NCBI GenBank assembly: GCA_918807975.1
Contig: OU964918.1
Span: forward strand, 22,614,477 to 22,678,476
Reading direction: 5' to 3'
DNA: 64,000 nucleotides
Source of the DNA: Aplidium turbinatum
Lineage: Eukaryota; Chordata; Ascidiacea; Aplousobranchia; Polyclinidae
The notes under the pieces were generated by a model. That model was given only the letters and a program-made list of their open reading frames with translations. It was not told the DNA's origin and did not search any database. Position numbers and translations under genes: made by a program. Each line of letters opens with the position of its first letter. Within the stretch, counting starts at the first letter, position 1. Below are positions 22,897 to 33,640 of the stretch, one piece after another.

Positions 22897-22998
22897 GTTT
22901 TACCTTATTTGCATAAAACTATTAAAAAAAACTTTGAATTGGCATAATATGCCAATTCAAAGCTTTTTTTTAATAGTTTTATGTAAATAAGGTAAAAC
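22897..22998. repeat. Perfect-looking ~100-bp hairpin
   Basis: GTTTTACCTTATTTGCATAA...TTTGAATTGGCAT and its inverted copy ATGCCAATTCAAAG...TTATGTAAATAAGGTAAAAC are separated by 3 bases. The arms are about 48 bases with one or two differences. Probably a minimal fold-back transposon; the flanks show no obvious duplication. Confidence 0.7.
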
Positions 22999-23142
22999 CT
23001 AGCATTTGATATAATTACTTGCAAATACCAAAATTGCTTCTTTTTGTAACACTAAAGTATCGGCCAAAATATCGGTATCGGCCTAAAAAAGTGATATCGG
23101 TATCGGCCAAAATATTGGTATCGGTACATCTCTAATTGCAAT

Positions 23143-23935
23143 GCATGTACTTCATTACTCTACCAAAAAATAATGTGTAAACTCACGCTACATTCGCTAC
23201 AATTGCTTTAATCGCAAAATAATCCAAAAGTCATAAGTCACCTCAACATTTCAACGTATATGAGCAGTTCTAAAATTCACATAGTTTTAATTTTCAGATA
23301 TGCTCTGCGTAAATAATTTTACAAAGTGAATCCCAAATTTTGAAACGGTACCTTAAAAAATAACAGAGATATCACTCCTAAAGCATTAGAACAATCGACA
23401 GCCCCCCCCAAACTGAGCAAGACTCCAGGAGCCCAACCTTGTAAGGATTAAACTTTAGCTCGTAATACGCGTAGATACTAAACTGAGCAAACTGCACCTC
23501 GTTATTGACACTCCCAAGATAAAACAAAGCGAAAGAAATCAAGAAAAACGTTTTTCAATCATTGTTACTCTGCTTCAACGGCACCATGCTGGCGTTCATC
23601 AGCTACCGTACTTCTGTTTCTTTTGTTATCTTATGAGCAGCGCTCTTGTTGTAACAAGTAGATCTTTTAATTGAGATCGATCCGCAATGAAGGCAGCCAC
23701 CCCAAGCTAAATTCACCGGGGGTCGCCTATGACTACTGGTCCATGTCGACACATTATATATAGTGAAAGTTTTTATTATTGAAATATAAATTGTTCTTCA
23801 AATTCCCACCTCAACACATCAACATATTTTCAGTCTATAGTTGCTGCAAACTGTATGCCATTTAGCTAGGGGTGGTTAAAAACTTTTGTTTTGTCGTGGT
23901 TTTATTAATTGTTTTTTTTTTACATTCTCTATTTA
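23143..23935. other. Right end of the long hAT and adjoining intron
   Basis: Includes the right terminus of the 12524-23731 element. Otherwise no gene or repeat is recognised. Confidence 0.4.
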
Positions 23936-23938
23936 TTA

Positions 23939-26906
23939 CACTGGTCTACACAAAATTTCAGGTTTGAGTTTTGACAACTCATTTTAGCTAATTTTGGGGC
24001 GCTGAATCCGAAAATGAACTCAGATTTTCTCTATCACATCACGTTTTTGAGATATGAAATATCCCTAATTTTTGAAAAAAATCAACTTTTGCCCCCCTTC
24101 TGTTGTCAAAACAAGGAATTCTGATGCAATAAACACTGTTTTACTTACAATAATCTAGCTTTAATTAGCAAACAAGCATTCTATATTATATTCACACAAA
24201 TTTGCGTTGTCTTTATTAAAATTTTATGCCTTGGAACAAAAAATAGGCATGCAAAAGAGCAACCATAATAACATCAAACGCTACATTATGCTGACGAACA
24301 TGTCGATAGGACAGTGACAAGGTATTATCTGAATTATAGCCTACAGTTCACACAATATGCACATAGACATTCCAATGAAGTGCAGAAATTCTGAAGACAC
24401 ACACAGAAATAGCAAAGTGCCAAAATAAAGATTGACTCAAAGGGACTTGGGCAGGGCGAGTTCAGAAACAGTCAAAAAAAGAGCTTTCATAAAATATGAA
24501 CTCTTCACTTATACGCTTAAAAATGCTCTTTTGAGGGACTTTCTTTTATGAGCAGCATCTGGAATTTCTCTTTTAAAACTCCAGCAATAGTCGGCCATCA
24601 TATGACAATCCCACCGACCTTGATAACGCTCCTCCATAATTTTAATATCCTGGTGGAAACGTTCACCCTGTTCTTCACTAACTTTCCCAAGGTTTTCTGG
24701 AAACTCATCTGCATGGCTCTTCAAATAGTGAACTTTGATGCTCATCCTGCATCCCAAATCTTCAAAACTAAGCAGTAGCTCCCTTAAGAGATCTTTATAA
24801 TTTTCTGCTTTTCTGTTTCCCAAAAAATTTCTCACAACAGCATCGAAAGCATTCCAAGCTCTAGCCTCGAATGGCAACATTGATTTTACAAAATTTTCAT
24901 CCTTTAACAATTGCCTGATTTGTGGTCCATTAAAAATCCCAGCTCTTTTTTTCTCTTCACTGAGACCAGGAAAAGCATAACATATATACTTGAAACACTC
25001 TCCTTCATGATCCAAAGCTTTTACATACTGTTTCATGAGACCAAGTTTGATGTGAAGAGGAGGCAAGAGGATCTTTTTGATATCAACTAACTGATCACGT
25101 ATGATATTTTTGTCTCCAGGTGTCAAGGTGAGCCTTGGAGGCCACTCTTCTTTGTTCCAGTGCTGATCCTTGGCCCTGCTGTCCCAGTAGCATAGGAAAC
25201 ATGGGTATTTGGTGTAGCCACTTTGTTGCCCCAGCAAAAAGTTCACCATTTTTAAATCTACACAGATGAGCCAACCATGCTCATGGTACTTTAACTTTTC
25301 AAGAACGGTTTTGATGTTCTGATACTCTTCATTCATTGTCACCGAATGTCCTATCGGAATAGAACCGTACACGTTACCATTGTGAAGTAGAACACACTTC
25401 AAACTTCGTTTGGAGCTATCAATGAAAAGTCTCCATTCGTCTGCCTCATACTGTGGTAATCCCATTTCTAGAAGAAGCCCTTCTATATTGTTGCAATAAA
25501 CGAAATCATTGTGGGAAGCAAAATATGGAAGCAGTTCTTCTTCTCGTTTGCGATAAAATGTCACGCTTGTACCAGCTTTGAGAAGTATCCTTTCCTGTAG
25601 CCTTGATGCCAATAACTCCGCAGATTGCTTAGGCAAATACAAATCTCTCACTAAATCATTTAATTCCATCTGATTAAACTGGGAAGGCTTGTCTGACAGA
25701 TTCTCGGGTGCTGGTTGAAAAATTTCACTTTCTCCTTCACTAAACGATGCTTCTGAAGAAGAAATAGCCTCTTCGTGTAGTTCTGGAAGTGATGTAAATA
25801 CTGGCAGTGGCTTTTCATCACTGTGAGGAACTGGCCGCAATGCCGAATCCAGATTTGGATATTTCAAACGATGTTTACTCTTTTTGTTATACCCTTTCAC
25901 ACTAACAAGACAAAAATAACAATCGTCAACATGATTTCGTTGCTCTCGCCAAATCATGGGTATTCCAAATTTCATTTGTGAACCTTTTCCTTGCGACCAA
26001 CTTCTCAGACATTCAAGGCAGGTCTTGCACACTTTATGAGGAGCCCAGCTTTTGTCCTGGTCTCCCAACTTGACTTTAAAGTAAGCAAGATATGCCCTTT
26101 TTACAAACGTGGTAATATTGCATTGTTGAGACTTCAACATGAAGCATCCACAAATGTAACAAAATATATCCGGATCATTACAATATTTTCTTCTTTTGCT
26201 GGAAGCAGACATAGCTTGAGATCAAATATAACCTTTCTTTGTTAGTAGTTTTCTAAGAGCAAGTTTTTCCACAGAAACACCACTATACCAAAAACTCTAA
26301 CCGACTTGAACTCAAACTTATAAAGTATGAAAATACCTTTTCCTTCTACAAACCACTTTTCAGCTTGAACTCTGATGTTGGTATGTACAATGTACATGTG
26401 CTTTATGAAACTTCTAAATAAATCTTCCTTATTAAGCAAGAATTTATTACTAAGTCAAATCTACTCCCACCAGCTGTCTTCCTACGATATTCCATCTGCA
26501 CAGAGATAGCAGCTGACCCACAGATAACGCCTGAGAAGCCAAGACAGGGAGTTCAAGCCAGCATGGAAAAACTCAACGCTACCAATCTCCACTATGTCCT
26601 ATTACGATTATCATAATAGGAATTTTTTTTATTTTGGAGGAAATCTGAACCAATTTATGAATTTAGTGTAAAAATATCTCTATGTTTGAAAGTTTATAGC
26701 TGTCAGAAAATAATTATATTTGACATTTTACTGCACTAAAAAGGGTAAAATTGGTCAATTTCATAAAATAATGGCAGCGATAGAAAGAAAACTTGATGTG
26801 ATCGAGAAAATCTGAGTTCATTTTCGGATTCAGCGCCCCAAAATTAGCCAAAATCAGTTGTCAAAACCCAAACCTGAAAAAAAAAGTTGAAATTTGTAGA
26901 CCAGTG
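23939..26906 (-). mobile_element. Apparently intact DNA transposon with long inverted repeats
   Basis: CACTGGTCTACA begins the left repeat and TGTAGACCAGTG ends the right one. Inverted similarity extends ~100 bases or more (for example TTTTGGGGCGCTGAATCCGA against its complement). TTA flanks both ends (23936-23938 and 26907-26909). One uninterrupted 567-aa frame lies inside on the minus strand. CACTG termini with a 3-bp duplication would suit the CACTA/CMC group, but the superfamily is not certain. Confidence 0.85.
24509..26212 (-). CDS. Transposase-like protein, 567 aa, uninterrupted
   Basis: The open frame spans the whole element between its inverted repeats. Residues ~18-70 hold paired cysteines (CYICGC, then CKTCLEC) and ~97-115 hold CYFC...KSKHRLKYP, together looking like an N-terminal zinc-binding region. 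A Ser/Glu-rich linker follows (~145-180). The conserved core includes EADEWRLFIDSSKRSLKCVL, IGHSVTMNEEY, GWLICVDLKMVNFLLGQQ, YPCFLCYWDSR (a C-x2-C insertion), PPLHIKLGLMKQYVKAL, GIFNGPQIRQL and VSEEQGERFHQDI..MEERY. I remember this as a large family of uncharacterised proteins in insects, cnidarians and some fish. A transposase role is inferred from the paired inverted repeats and TTA duplication; the catalytic residues are not assigned. The lack of stops argues for a young copy. Confidence 0.8.
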   Translation of the reverse strand: MSASSKRRKYCNDPDIFCYICGCFMLKSQQCNITTFVKRAYLAYFKVKLGDQDKSWAPHKVCKTCLECLRSWSQGKGSQMKFGIPMIWREQRNHVDDCYFCLVSVKGYNKKSKHRLKYPNLDSALRPVPHSDEKPLPVFTSLPELHEEAISSSEASFSEGESEIFQPAPENLSDKPSQFNQMELNDLVRDLYLPKQSAELLASRLQERILLKAGTSVTFYRKREEELLPYFASHNDFVYCNNIEGLLLEMGLPQYEADEWRLFIDSSKRSLKCVLLHNGNVYGSIPIGHSVTMNEEYQNIKTVLEKLKYHEHGWLICVDLKMVNFLLGQQSGYTKYPCFLCYWDSRAKDQHWNKEEWPPRLTLTPGDKNIIRDQLVDIKKILLPPLHIKLGLMKQYVKALDHEGECFKYICYAFPGLSEEKKRAGIFNGPQIRQLLKDENFVKSMLPFEARAWNAFDAVVRNFLGNRKAENYKDLLRELLLSFEDLGCRMSIKVHYLKSHADEFPENLGKVSEEQGERFHQDIKIMEERYQGRWDCHMMADYCWSFKREIPDAAHKRKSLKRAFLSV

Positions 26907-26909
26907 TTA

Positions 26910-27228
26910 TCCGTTTTATTTGTTTTTTTCGTTTTTTTTTTATACTATTTCCACTCGGCTCATGCATTTTTTCAAGTAACAATTAGTAATTTTACTTTCA
27001 ACTTTAGCCCTGATTTTGGGATACTAAAGGACATTCTAAGACCTTTTTGAATTTCCCGTCTGAAACCACCCTACCCTGAAAATTACTTTTCGCGTCAAAT
27101 TGCCTTGTAGCCTATTGCATTAACGTCAATTTTTATTTAAGGCATTTAAAATTCAAATATTATTTGCTACTATACTAAAACATGTTAATCGGCTTCTTGT
27201 TTATGAGGCAGCAATTCAGGCAACATCT
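26910..27228. other. No recognisable gene
   Basis: Intronic AT-rich DNA between the intact transposon and the LINE remnant. Confidence 0.4.
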
Positions 27229-27825
27229 CCCAATTGTTGCAACTAGTGCAACGTCTTCGTATCAGGGTCTATGAGATCCACATGTTCTGCAGGTCGAACC
27301 ACTAGACCTTGATTTATGATGTGCTGTGTTGTTTGATGTTCACCACAAACACAGGCTGGTTAGTCACACAATCCCGGGAAAATTGGCCTCTGCCTTTAAT
27401 GCGAGCCGTATGCTGGAATTTTTTTGGCTGTTGGATAAGGGTTCCATCTAGAGCAGTCAGGGTTGTTGGTATTTTACCCGACCCAAAAAAACCCGGGTGG
27501 GTTTTTTCAATAAAACCCACTTAAAAAAACCCAAAAAAACCCATAAAAAAACCCAGAGCATCATATTTATCCAGTTTTTATAAAAAAATTAAAAAAATGA
27601 ACAAAAACACTACAAAGTACTTAAAACAAACTTTAAATTAGGACTTAAGGATGTGATTGTGAAGTAAATTTCCAAGAATAAACTGAAAACGCAGTGGATA
27701 TTGTACAGTACACAAAAATCAAGTAATGTCACTTTGTGTATACTACACTAAAACTCATTTATGCAAGAAGGCCTTATAGTTAAACTGGTGAAAGTACTAC
27801 TCTACTGTAGTCTGTATATATGATG

Positions 27826-29116
27826 CAGTGCTTCCACTTTTACAAAGCTAGATTACCACTTGTATTACCACATTTATCCTCAGATTACTACATTTTTTAC
27901 TGTGATTTTTTACCCGATCTTAACCGTATTTCGACTTACTTTTACATTAACACAGTGGCTATTTTTACCCACTTGTTGCCATAGTTACTATCAGGTGTTG
28001 TCAGAGTTAGGATTAAAGTTAGTAAGGGTTAAGATAAGACTTAGGAATAAGGTTAGGGTTTTGATCTTTACCCAAAACTAAAATTTTTTCTAAAATGCAA
28101 GTTTTTGTTTTCAACAGCTTTAAACTTTTCTCAAATTACGACAGAATTCCTTATCCGGCAACGCTATTATTTGGTTATATTTACACTATACCGGTATAGT
28201 GTATGATAAGGCCTAAAACAACTACCGTACTCAGTTTATTAACAGAACGTCCGAATTAAGAAAGCAAAGTACCAGTAGCTAAGCCAGGAATTTTGAAAGG
28301 GGGGTTTTGACGCCCGCCGCCTCTTCGCCAAAGGCGACACCCAGCGGCGGGGGATCTGGGAGCGTCTCCAGAAAATTTTGAAAAATTACTTTAAATTTGG
28401 TGCATTCTGAGAGCATTTTCAACAAAAATGTGGATATAAATATTCCTGTAAAATGGTGCTGTCTGGTGGCATAGCAAAAGAATAAAATCATGTTTTCTTG
28501 GGCATTTTTCAGTAATAAAGCTAATCTCTATGTTTTCTTGTTGCTAATTCCTGGCTGAGATATTTGAATGTTTAGCATTCGAAAAACTCGCTCTTTTAAT
28601 GCAGTTTCGTTTAAAATTAGGCAAACTTTGTTTTAGAGACATAGAGACTGAAAGCATCATTCTCAATATCGGACGTCACACGCGTGCCAAAGGGGGGGTT
28701 GTAACCTCCCCCCTGGCTACGCCACTGCAAAGTACTGTACTTGACACCGCAGCTAGAATCTGAAAGACATATTGACTATGAATATGATCACATGGTCACC
28801 CTACCTTCAAAGTCAAAAGTCAGGACGCATTCCAAAATCAAACCGAAAACAGTGGAACATGCTAGTCGCATGCTATTATAAGTAGTTTTTTGCATATCTG
28901 TTCGATTTTGGAGGACAACAGTTTAAATGCTCTTATTTATTGATAGTATTTTATGTCAAATTTTCAAAATTTATAATTTCCACATTTTGGCAACATTTCC
29001 ACACAAAATTTCCATATTACCACATTTTTACCACAAATTTTTCATTACCACATTTTTACCACAAGCATGATGAAAATTCCACAATTGTGGTAATTACCAC
29101 AAAAGTGGAAGCGCTG
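27826..29116. mobile_element. hAT (CAGTGCTTCCACTTTT ends), third layer
   Basis: Left CAGTGCTTCCACTTTTAC; right CACAAAAGTGGAAGCGCTG. Identical flanks ATATGATG (27818-27825 and 29117-29124). TTACCACA-type words recur near both ends. Non-coding. A degenerate GGTTAGGGTT-like tract lies near 27998-28060. Confidence 0.9.
28273..28727. mobile_element. hAT MITE (CAGTGGCGTAGCC type), innermost layer
   Basis: Left CAGTAGCTAAGCCAGGAATT; right CCCCTGGCTACGCCACTG. Identical flanks CAAAGTAC (28265-28272 and 28728-28735). It contains a local inverted CGCCGCCTCTTCGCC / GGCGACACCCAGCGGCGG pair near the left end. 455 bp, non-coding. Confidence 0.9.
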
Positions 29117-31505
29117 ATATGATGTGTAATGCAATTTAGGAGGCTATTTACCAATTACAGATTCTGGATTCTAACGCATGGCTGTTTCAGAGCATTTGCC
29201 TAAATGGCCACGCAATTGCTCATCCATTACTATATATAATGCATATATATATAAATGATAAAAAATATTTAAACATGATGGCATAAATGCTCCTTGCCTT
29301 CAAATCTAAAGCAAATGATGCAATAATGTGATTTCTACCACGGTAGCATCAACTTGGTATGATATAGAAATCAGTGGATGATGCAACATCCAACTTGATC
29401 TTGAAATTAATGGATGATGCAACATTCAAGCAACAACAGCCCTAGTGGATTATTTTATTGAGTTATGCAAGCATGTACTGTGAGTGAAAGGCACTTCATT
29501 CGTAAAAAGTAGTTTTGAGGTGAAATAAGCATGAATCTACTCTTTTTTAAAAAACCCAATAAAACCCAAAAAAACCCGGGTTTTTTTAAAAAAACCCGGG
29601 CAGGTTGGGCTTTTTTAAAAAAACCCGGGTTTTTCTCAACCCTGAGAGCAGTGGTTCTCAACCTTTTTGTTTTGGTGAACCCCTGTTGGTACCTTCGAAG
29701 CGGTCGCGGACCCTTAAAAAAATTTATCTGAAATTTTGGTATAATATATCGTTTCTCCTATAATTGAATCAAATGTTTTATACGTTTCGAAAGCACACAA
29801 TTAGAAGAATTTGCAGAACTCGCGATGCACTTATGATGATTGATGACATTGACGAAATTGTGTTATGATGAGCTTCATGTTGGCACACAGCATCAAAAAT
29901 CGGTAATCTATATGCTGATTTAATATTTTTCGATAAATTTTATCAAAAATCAATAGAATTTTTGCAAACGTTACAAAGAATTTCTCCTTAGTTTGATTTC
30001 TAATTAATATGAATTCGTTATTATAATCCTTGTCTTGCAAAACTGTGAGTGGTAATAGGCTGTTGATTAACGTTTGCATTTCCAAGTTAAGCATTGATCA
30101 GTAGACTGCTGTCTCAAAATAATTATGTTGAACATAGGCTAATTAAAAAAGTAATTAATTAAAATGTTATTTTTTTAGTTAGGAAACCAAACCTTTGTGC
30201 AATGTCCTTTGAAATTTCAAACGACGATACACCAGTTTGTTGGGAGGTACAGTTTGAAAATCACGGTAATACACAAATAAAGCACTACCAACTAATTTTT
30301 AATTTTGTAGTTTATCAATCAAGCTGCAAACTCGCACATTTTCATGGACCCCCGGTTGAGAACCACTCATCTAAAGGCATTCGTAACTGACGGCCAGCTT
30401 CCTTGTTGTTAAGGTGGAAAGGTGTGATGGTAGTTTTAGCTGTGTTGAGTTTTAGTCTCCAGTCCTTTAGGTATTGTTAGATCAGCTTCATATCCTTTTT
30501 GAGGACTTTTCTACTTTAGTCCAATTTTTGTTTGTATACAGTACGGTAGGGCTAAATCATTTGCATAGCTGTACTCGTGTGGACTGTGGAGTTTGTCTGG
30601 GGAGTGTCTGTAATATAAATATTGAATAACATTGGTGCTAAGCAAGATTCTTGTGGAACTCCATTCCTTAGATGGTGGGGGCGGCTGCTTTGTTGGTGCT
30701 GGTTTTCAGCACAAATGTGCAGTTTGCTATGATGTTAGCGAGAAAGCGAACAAGTTGTTTGTCAGGAATCTTTTGTAGGAGTTTAAGCATTAGGCCTTGA
30801 TGCCACACTGTGTCATAAGCAGCCGTTAAGTCTACTAATATGACAGCAGCTTTATCTCTCCTCTCGAAACTATCCTTTATGTCAGGGGTCACCAACCTTT
30901 TTTGCATGGGGGCCACTTTGGCACTTAGGAGAGCTGTGGTGGGCTGCACTAATGAAATTTTAGGTAGGTTGACTCTTATGCTAGAAAGTAAAGCATTTCG
31001 TACTTAGTATCCAGCGTTACATGTTGTTAATATTTATCTTAGAATACCGCAGCAACAAAATTAATCGAACAACGCTAGTACTGCCAGGCCAAGCTCCTTT
31101 AACAACACTTTTGACTTCTGTAACATGGCCTAATAAACGAGGCCACTTGTTTTGCGCACTTATAGCGAGGCGAGCGGTTTCATCAGAATATTCATCGCCA
31201 AGCAAGAGTAGTGTTGTCACTTTGCTTCACAACAGATATCTTGCCATTAACAGTTTCAGTAAACATGGAAATGTTTGACACATCGCAATACAGGCTACAA
31301 TAGTGACCTGCAAACATATCACCGAAAAATAGGCTTCAATAACAGGGAGAAAGAAACCAGGCACCATGAAACTTGTGAAAATCACCAAAAAAACGTTTCT
31401 ATCGTAACTCATGAACAGTGTTCCCTCTGAAAAAGCAATGAGTTGGTTTTTCATCCTTTTTTGTAAGAGTCTATAAAACCTTCTTTTCTTGATTATTAGA
31501 CAAAT

Positions 31506-33640
31506 GTCACTTCTTCTTCTTCTTCGTTTGAACCTTGTTCTTCGCCACTTCAAGGGTCGAGGGGCTCTGCCTTTTACCACCCTTGGGCAGTGGCGGCGAC
31601 GCGGTTTAAATGTTTGGGCAGGTGTCGAGCAGCCATTGAATTGATTCGTCATCCAGTTCACGCAGTCCACGCACACCATTTGGCGCATGGTAGATGGCGC
31701 AGTTACAGATGGTGTGGTCTGCGGTTTGTTCCTCCATGCCACACTCACAGATCGCGGATGGAGCCATCCCCCATTTGTGCATGTTGAAGCGAAATAGTCC
31801 GACGCCAGTACGAAGGCGGTTGAGCCGCACCCAGGCCTTCCTGGGCAAATGCATTCCGGTTGGATGGTGGCTGGTGTCGGAGATGAAACTTTGGAGTCTT
31901 GAGGAGTTCTTCTTCCACTCCGAGCTCCATTGGTGGTCCGCCCAGGTTGCCGCACTGATGGATTGATCTTCAGCACTTTTCATCAGGAGTTGTGCGGCAC
32001 GTACAAATGGGTGTCTCGATTTCAGTCGCCGAGGTTTCTCGTTCACAGACTCGTAGAGACTTGAGTAGAGTAAGTGGTTGGGGTTCGTAGCTCGACGAGA
32101 GAGAGACAGGATGGCTTCTTCACGACGAAGCTCAGCTGGTTGGATGCCTGCAAGGACAGGGAGATTTTCCGATGGTGTAGGTCGCAGGCATCCTGTCACG
32201 ATACGCAGGGCGTCGTTTATGGCAGTGTCGATTTGATGGCAGTGGGCACTGCGGCTCCAGACAGGTGCACAGTATTCTGCTGGAGCGTGAACTAGCGCGA
32301 TGGTGGCAATGCGCAGGGTATCAACTCCGGCTCCCCAGCCAGAGCCGGCCAGACGCCTTAGCAAAGCTGTGCGTGTTGAGATCTTTTTGCGTAGTGACTC
32401 CAAATGTTGACGGTAAGTGAGCGACCTGTCCAGGACTACCCCTAGATATTTAGGGTTTCGGCAGAAGGGCAGGGTTTTTCCATTGGTGCTGATCTTGAGC
32501 TCACGCTTTGCTTCCCGGTTGTTTAAGTGGAAGGCTGTCGTCACTGTTTTGGTTTCGCTGAGCTTCAGTCTCCATCTCTGGAGGTATGCCGAAAGTGTCG
32601 ACATGTCCTGGTTTAGAGTCCCTTCTAATGTTTCCCAATGATTCGACAAGTGTAGAATGGCCAAATCATCGGCATAGGCATACTTTGCGGATACCGTGAT
32701 TGGCAAGTCGTGGGTGTAGATGTTAAACAGAAGGGGGGCCAGGACAGATCCCTGAGGGACGCCATTTTTAAGGCGTCGTAACCTGCTTGGTTTACCACTT
32801 CCGGTGGTGAGAGTAAAGCTTCTGTTGTAAACGAGCTCCATGATCATGCGGACCATGTGCCTGTCCGGGAGCAGGCGGAGCAGTTTGCAGGTGAGGCCTT
32901 GGTGCCATACAGTGTCGTATGCAGCTGTGAGGTCGAGAAACACAGCACCAGCCTTCTTCTTTGCCTCAAAGCAGTCTTCGATGTCTTGAGTCAAGAGAGT
33001 GACTTGGTCCACAGTAGATCTTCCATGTCGAAAACCAGCTTGTTCCCGGGGCAAGAGTGGGTCTATAATTGGTTCGACTCGAGTGTAGATAAGACGTTCG
33101 AAGATTTTAAAAGGGATGCAGAGAAGAGATATAGGTCGATAGCTCTTCGGATCCTCTTGTGGCTTATGAGGCTTAGGGATCGCGACTACTTTGGCTCGTC
33201 TCCAAATTTTGGGGATCTTGAGTTGGCATAAGCAGGAAGACAAGAATTTTCGCAGCCAAGACTTCATGGCGGTGCCAGCATGGAGTACAAGTTCGGGGCA
33301 GATGTTATCGGGACCAGGGGCCTTACGGGTCTTAGTAGATTGTAGGGCAGCGGTGAACTCATCCGACGTAAACTCATCAGAGATGCTTTCCTCGTCTGGT
33401 GTTGGGATTTTCCAGAGATCAGACGTTTCCCTCTTTACAAGTTTGGAGAACTTGCGATCGCCTATTTTGTAGGTCCCATTTTTCACCAGTTCTGATGCGA
33501 TGTTATTGGCAGTAACGGGAGGGGCGTGCTGAACGACCTGTAAGGTTATTGACAGTGCTCCATGCTATCCGGCTAGAGTGTGTAAAGTCGATAGTGTTGA
33601 CGGTGTTTTTCCATCTCTTGCGGTGCTTATCAGCATGGCA
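31506..33640 (-). mobile_element. LINE copy 2, 5'-truncated, with GAA-repeat tail
   Basis: Minus strand. The 3' end is a short GAAGAAGAAGAAGAAG tract (about 31509-31524). The 5' end is truncated upstream of the reverse transcriptase: the visible start is near RWKNTVNTIDFTHSSRIAWS (about 33560-33630). It lies within the hAT at 30883-34174 and shows much less decay than LINE copy 1. Confidence 0.8.
31606..33486 (-). CDS. LINE reverse transcriptase, 626-aa open frame
   Basis: Residues ~55-330 hold a complete reverse transcriptase: TRKAPGPDNICPELVLH, PKSYRPISLLCIPFKIFERL, EQAGFRHGRSTVDQVTLLTQ, GAVFLDLTAAYDTVWHQGL, LKNGVPQGSVLAPLLFNIYT and KYAYADDLAIL with the catalytic YADD. A thumb region follows (LGVVLDRSLTYRQHLESLRK). 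The C-terminus holds a Cys/His cluster, CECGMEEQTADHTICNCAIY, typical of the tail of Jockey/CR1-group LINEs. The upstream endonuclease is missing, so the copy cannot be autonomous, but the 626-residue frame has no stop. Similar residues continue upstream of the first Met (33490-33630) after an in-frame stop or shift. Clade assignment is tentative. Confidence 0.85.
   Translation of the reverse strand: MKNGTYKIGDRKFSKLVKRETSDLWKIPTPDEESISDEFTSDEFTAALQSTKTRKAPGPDNICPELVLHAGTAMKSWLRKFLSSCLCQLKIPKIWRRAKVVAIPKPHKPQEDPKSYRPISLLCIPFKIFERLIYTRVEPIIDPLLPREQAGFRHGRSTVDQVTLLTQDIEDCFEAKKKAGAVFLDLTAAYDTVWHQGLTCKLLRLLPDRHMVRMIMELVYNRSFTLTTGSGKPSRLRRLKNGVPQGSVLAPLLFNIYTHDLPITVSAKYAYADDLAILHLSNHWETLEGTLNQDMSTLSAYLQRWRLKLSETKTVTTAFHLNNREAKRELKISTNGKTLPFCRNPKYLGVVLDRSLTYRQHLESLRKKISTRTALLRRLAGSGWGAGVDTLRIATIALVHAPAEYCAPVWSRSAHCHQIDTAINDALRIVTGCLRPTPSENLPVLAGIQPAELRREEAILSLSRRATNPNHLLYSSLYESVNEKPRRLKSRHPFVRAAQLLMKSAEDQSISAATWADHQWSSEWKKNSSRLQSFISDTSHHPTGMHLPRKAWVRLNRLRTGVGLFRFNMHKWGMAPSAICECGMEEQTADHTICNCAIYHAPNGVRGLRELDDESIQWLLDTCPNI

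Larger units (their letters stand above)
20812..23134. mobile_element. hAT element with exact 8-bp target duplication
   Basis: Ends TAGAGATGTACTGATATATC and GGTATCGGTACATCTCTA, flanked by identical ATTGCAAT (20804-20811 and 23135-23142). Subterminal regions are dense in TATCGGCC/GGCCGATA words. No transposase frame is recognisable. It carries a smaller hAT-like MITE (22179-22667) and a long hairpin (22897-22998). Confidence 0.9.
12524..23731. mobile_element. Long hAT element inferred from matched ends, filled with later insertions
   Basis: CATAGGCGCCGGG at the left and GGTCGCCTATG at the right are inverted ends. Both are flanked by the identical 8-mer ACTACTGG (12516-12523 and 23732-23739). 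Further inside, GGGGGGCTGTCAATT (about 13667) mirrors the AATCGACAGCCCCCC region near 23390-23407. The span is 11.2 kb, but clear later insertions (12654-13614, 14920-15122, the piggyBac region, 17540-19957 and 20812-23134) account for most of it, leaving roughly 3 kb of original element. The identical target duplication is the strongest support; chance pairing of two unrelated ends is the alternative. Confidence 0.65.
27458..29644. mobile_element. hAT (CAGGGTTG...CAACCCTG), second layer of the stack
   Basis: Flanked by identical AGAGCAGT (27450-27457 and 29645-29652). Subterminal regions on both sides are tandem AAAAAAACCC(GGG) words (27483-27560 and 29545-29636). No transposase frame. Confidence 0.9.
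27454..30368. mobile_element. hAT (CAGTGGTTCTCAACC ends), host of three nested hATs
   Basis: The left end CAGT (27454-27457) is cut by the next hAT and resumes at 29649 as CAGTGGTTCTCAACCTTTTT. The right end is GGACCCCCGGTTGAGAACCA plus CTC. Flanks ATCTAGAG (27446-27453) and ATCTAAAG (30369-30376) differ by one base. Its own sequence is about 720 bp and non-coding. It sits in LINE copy 1. Confidence 0.8.

Noticed and set aside
27998-28060. GGTTAGGGTT-like tract suggesting an interstitial telomere
   Set aside because: Too short and degenerate, and it lies inside a hAT; simple sequence is enough to explain it.
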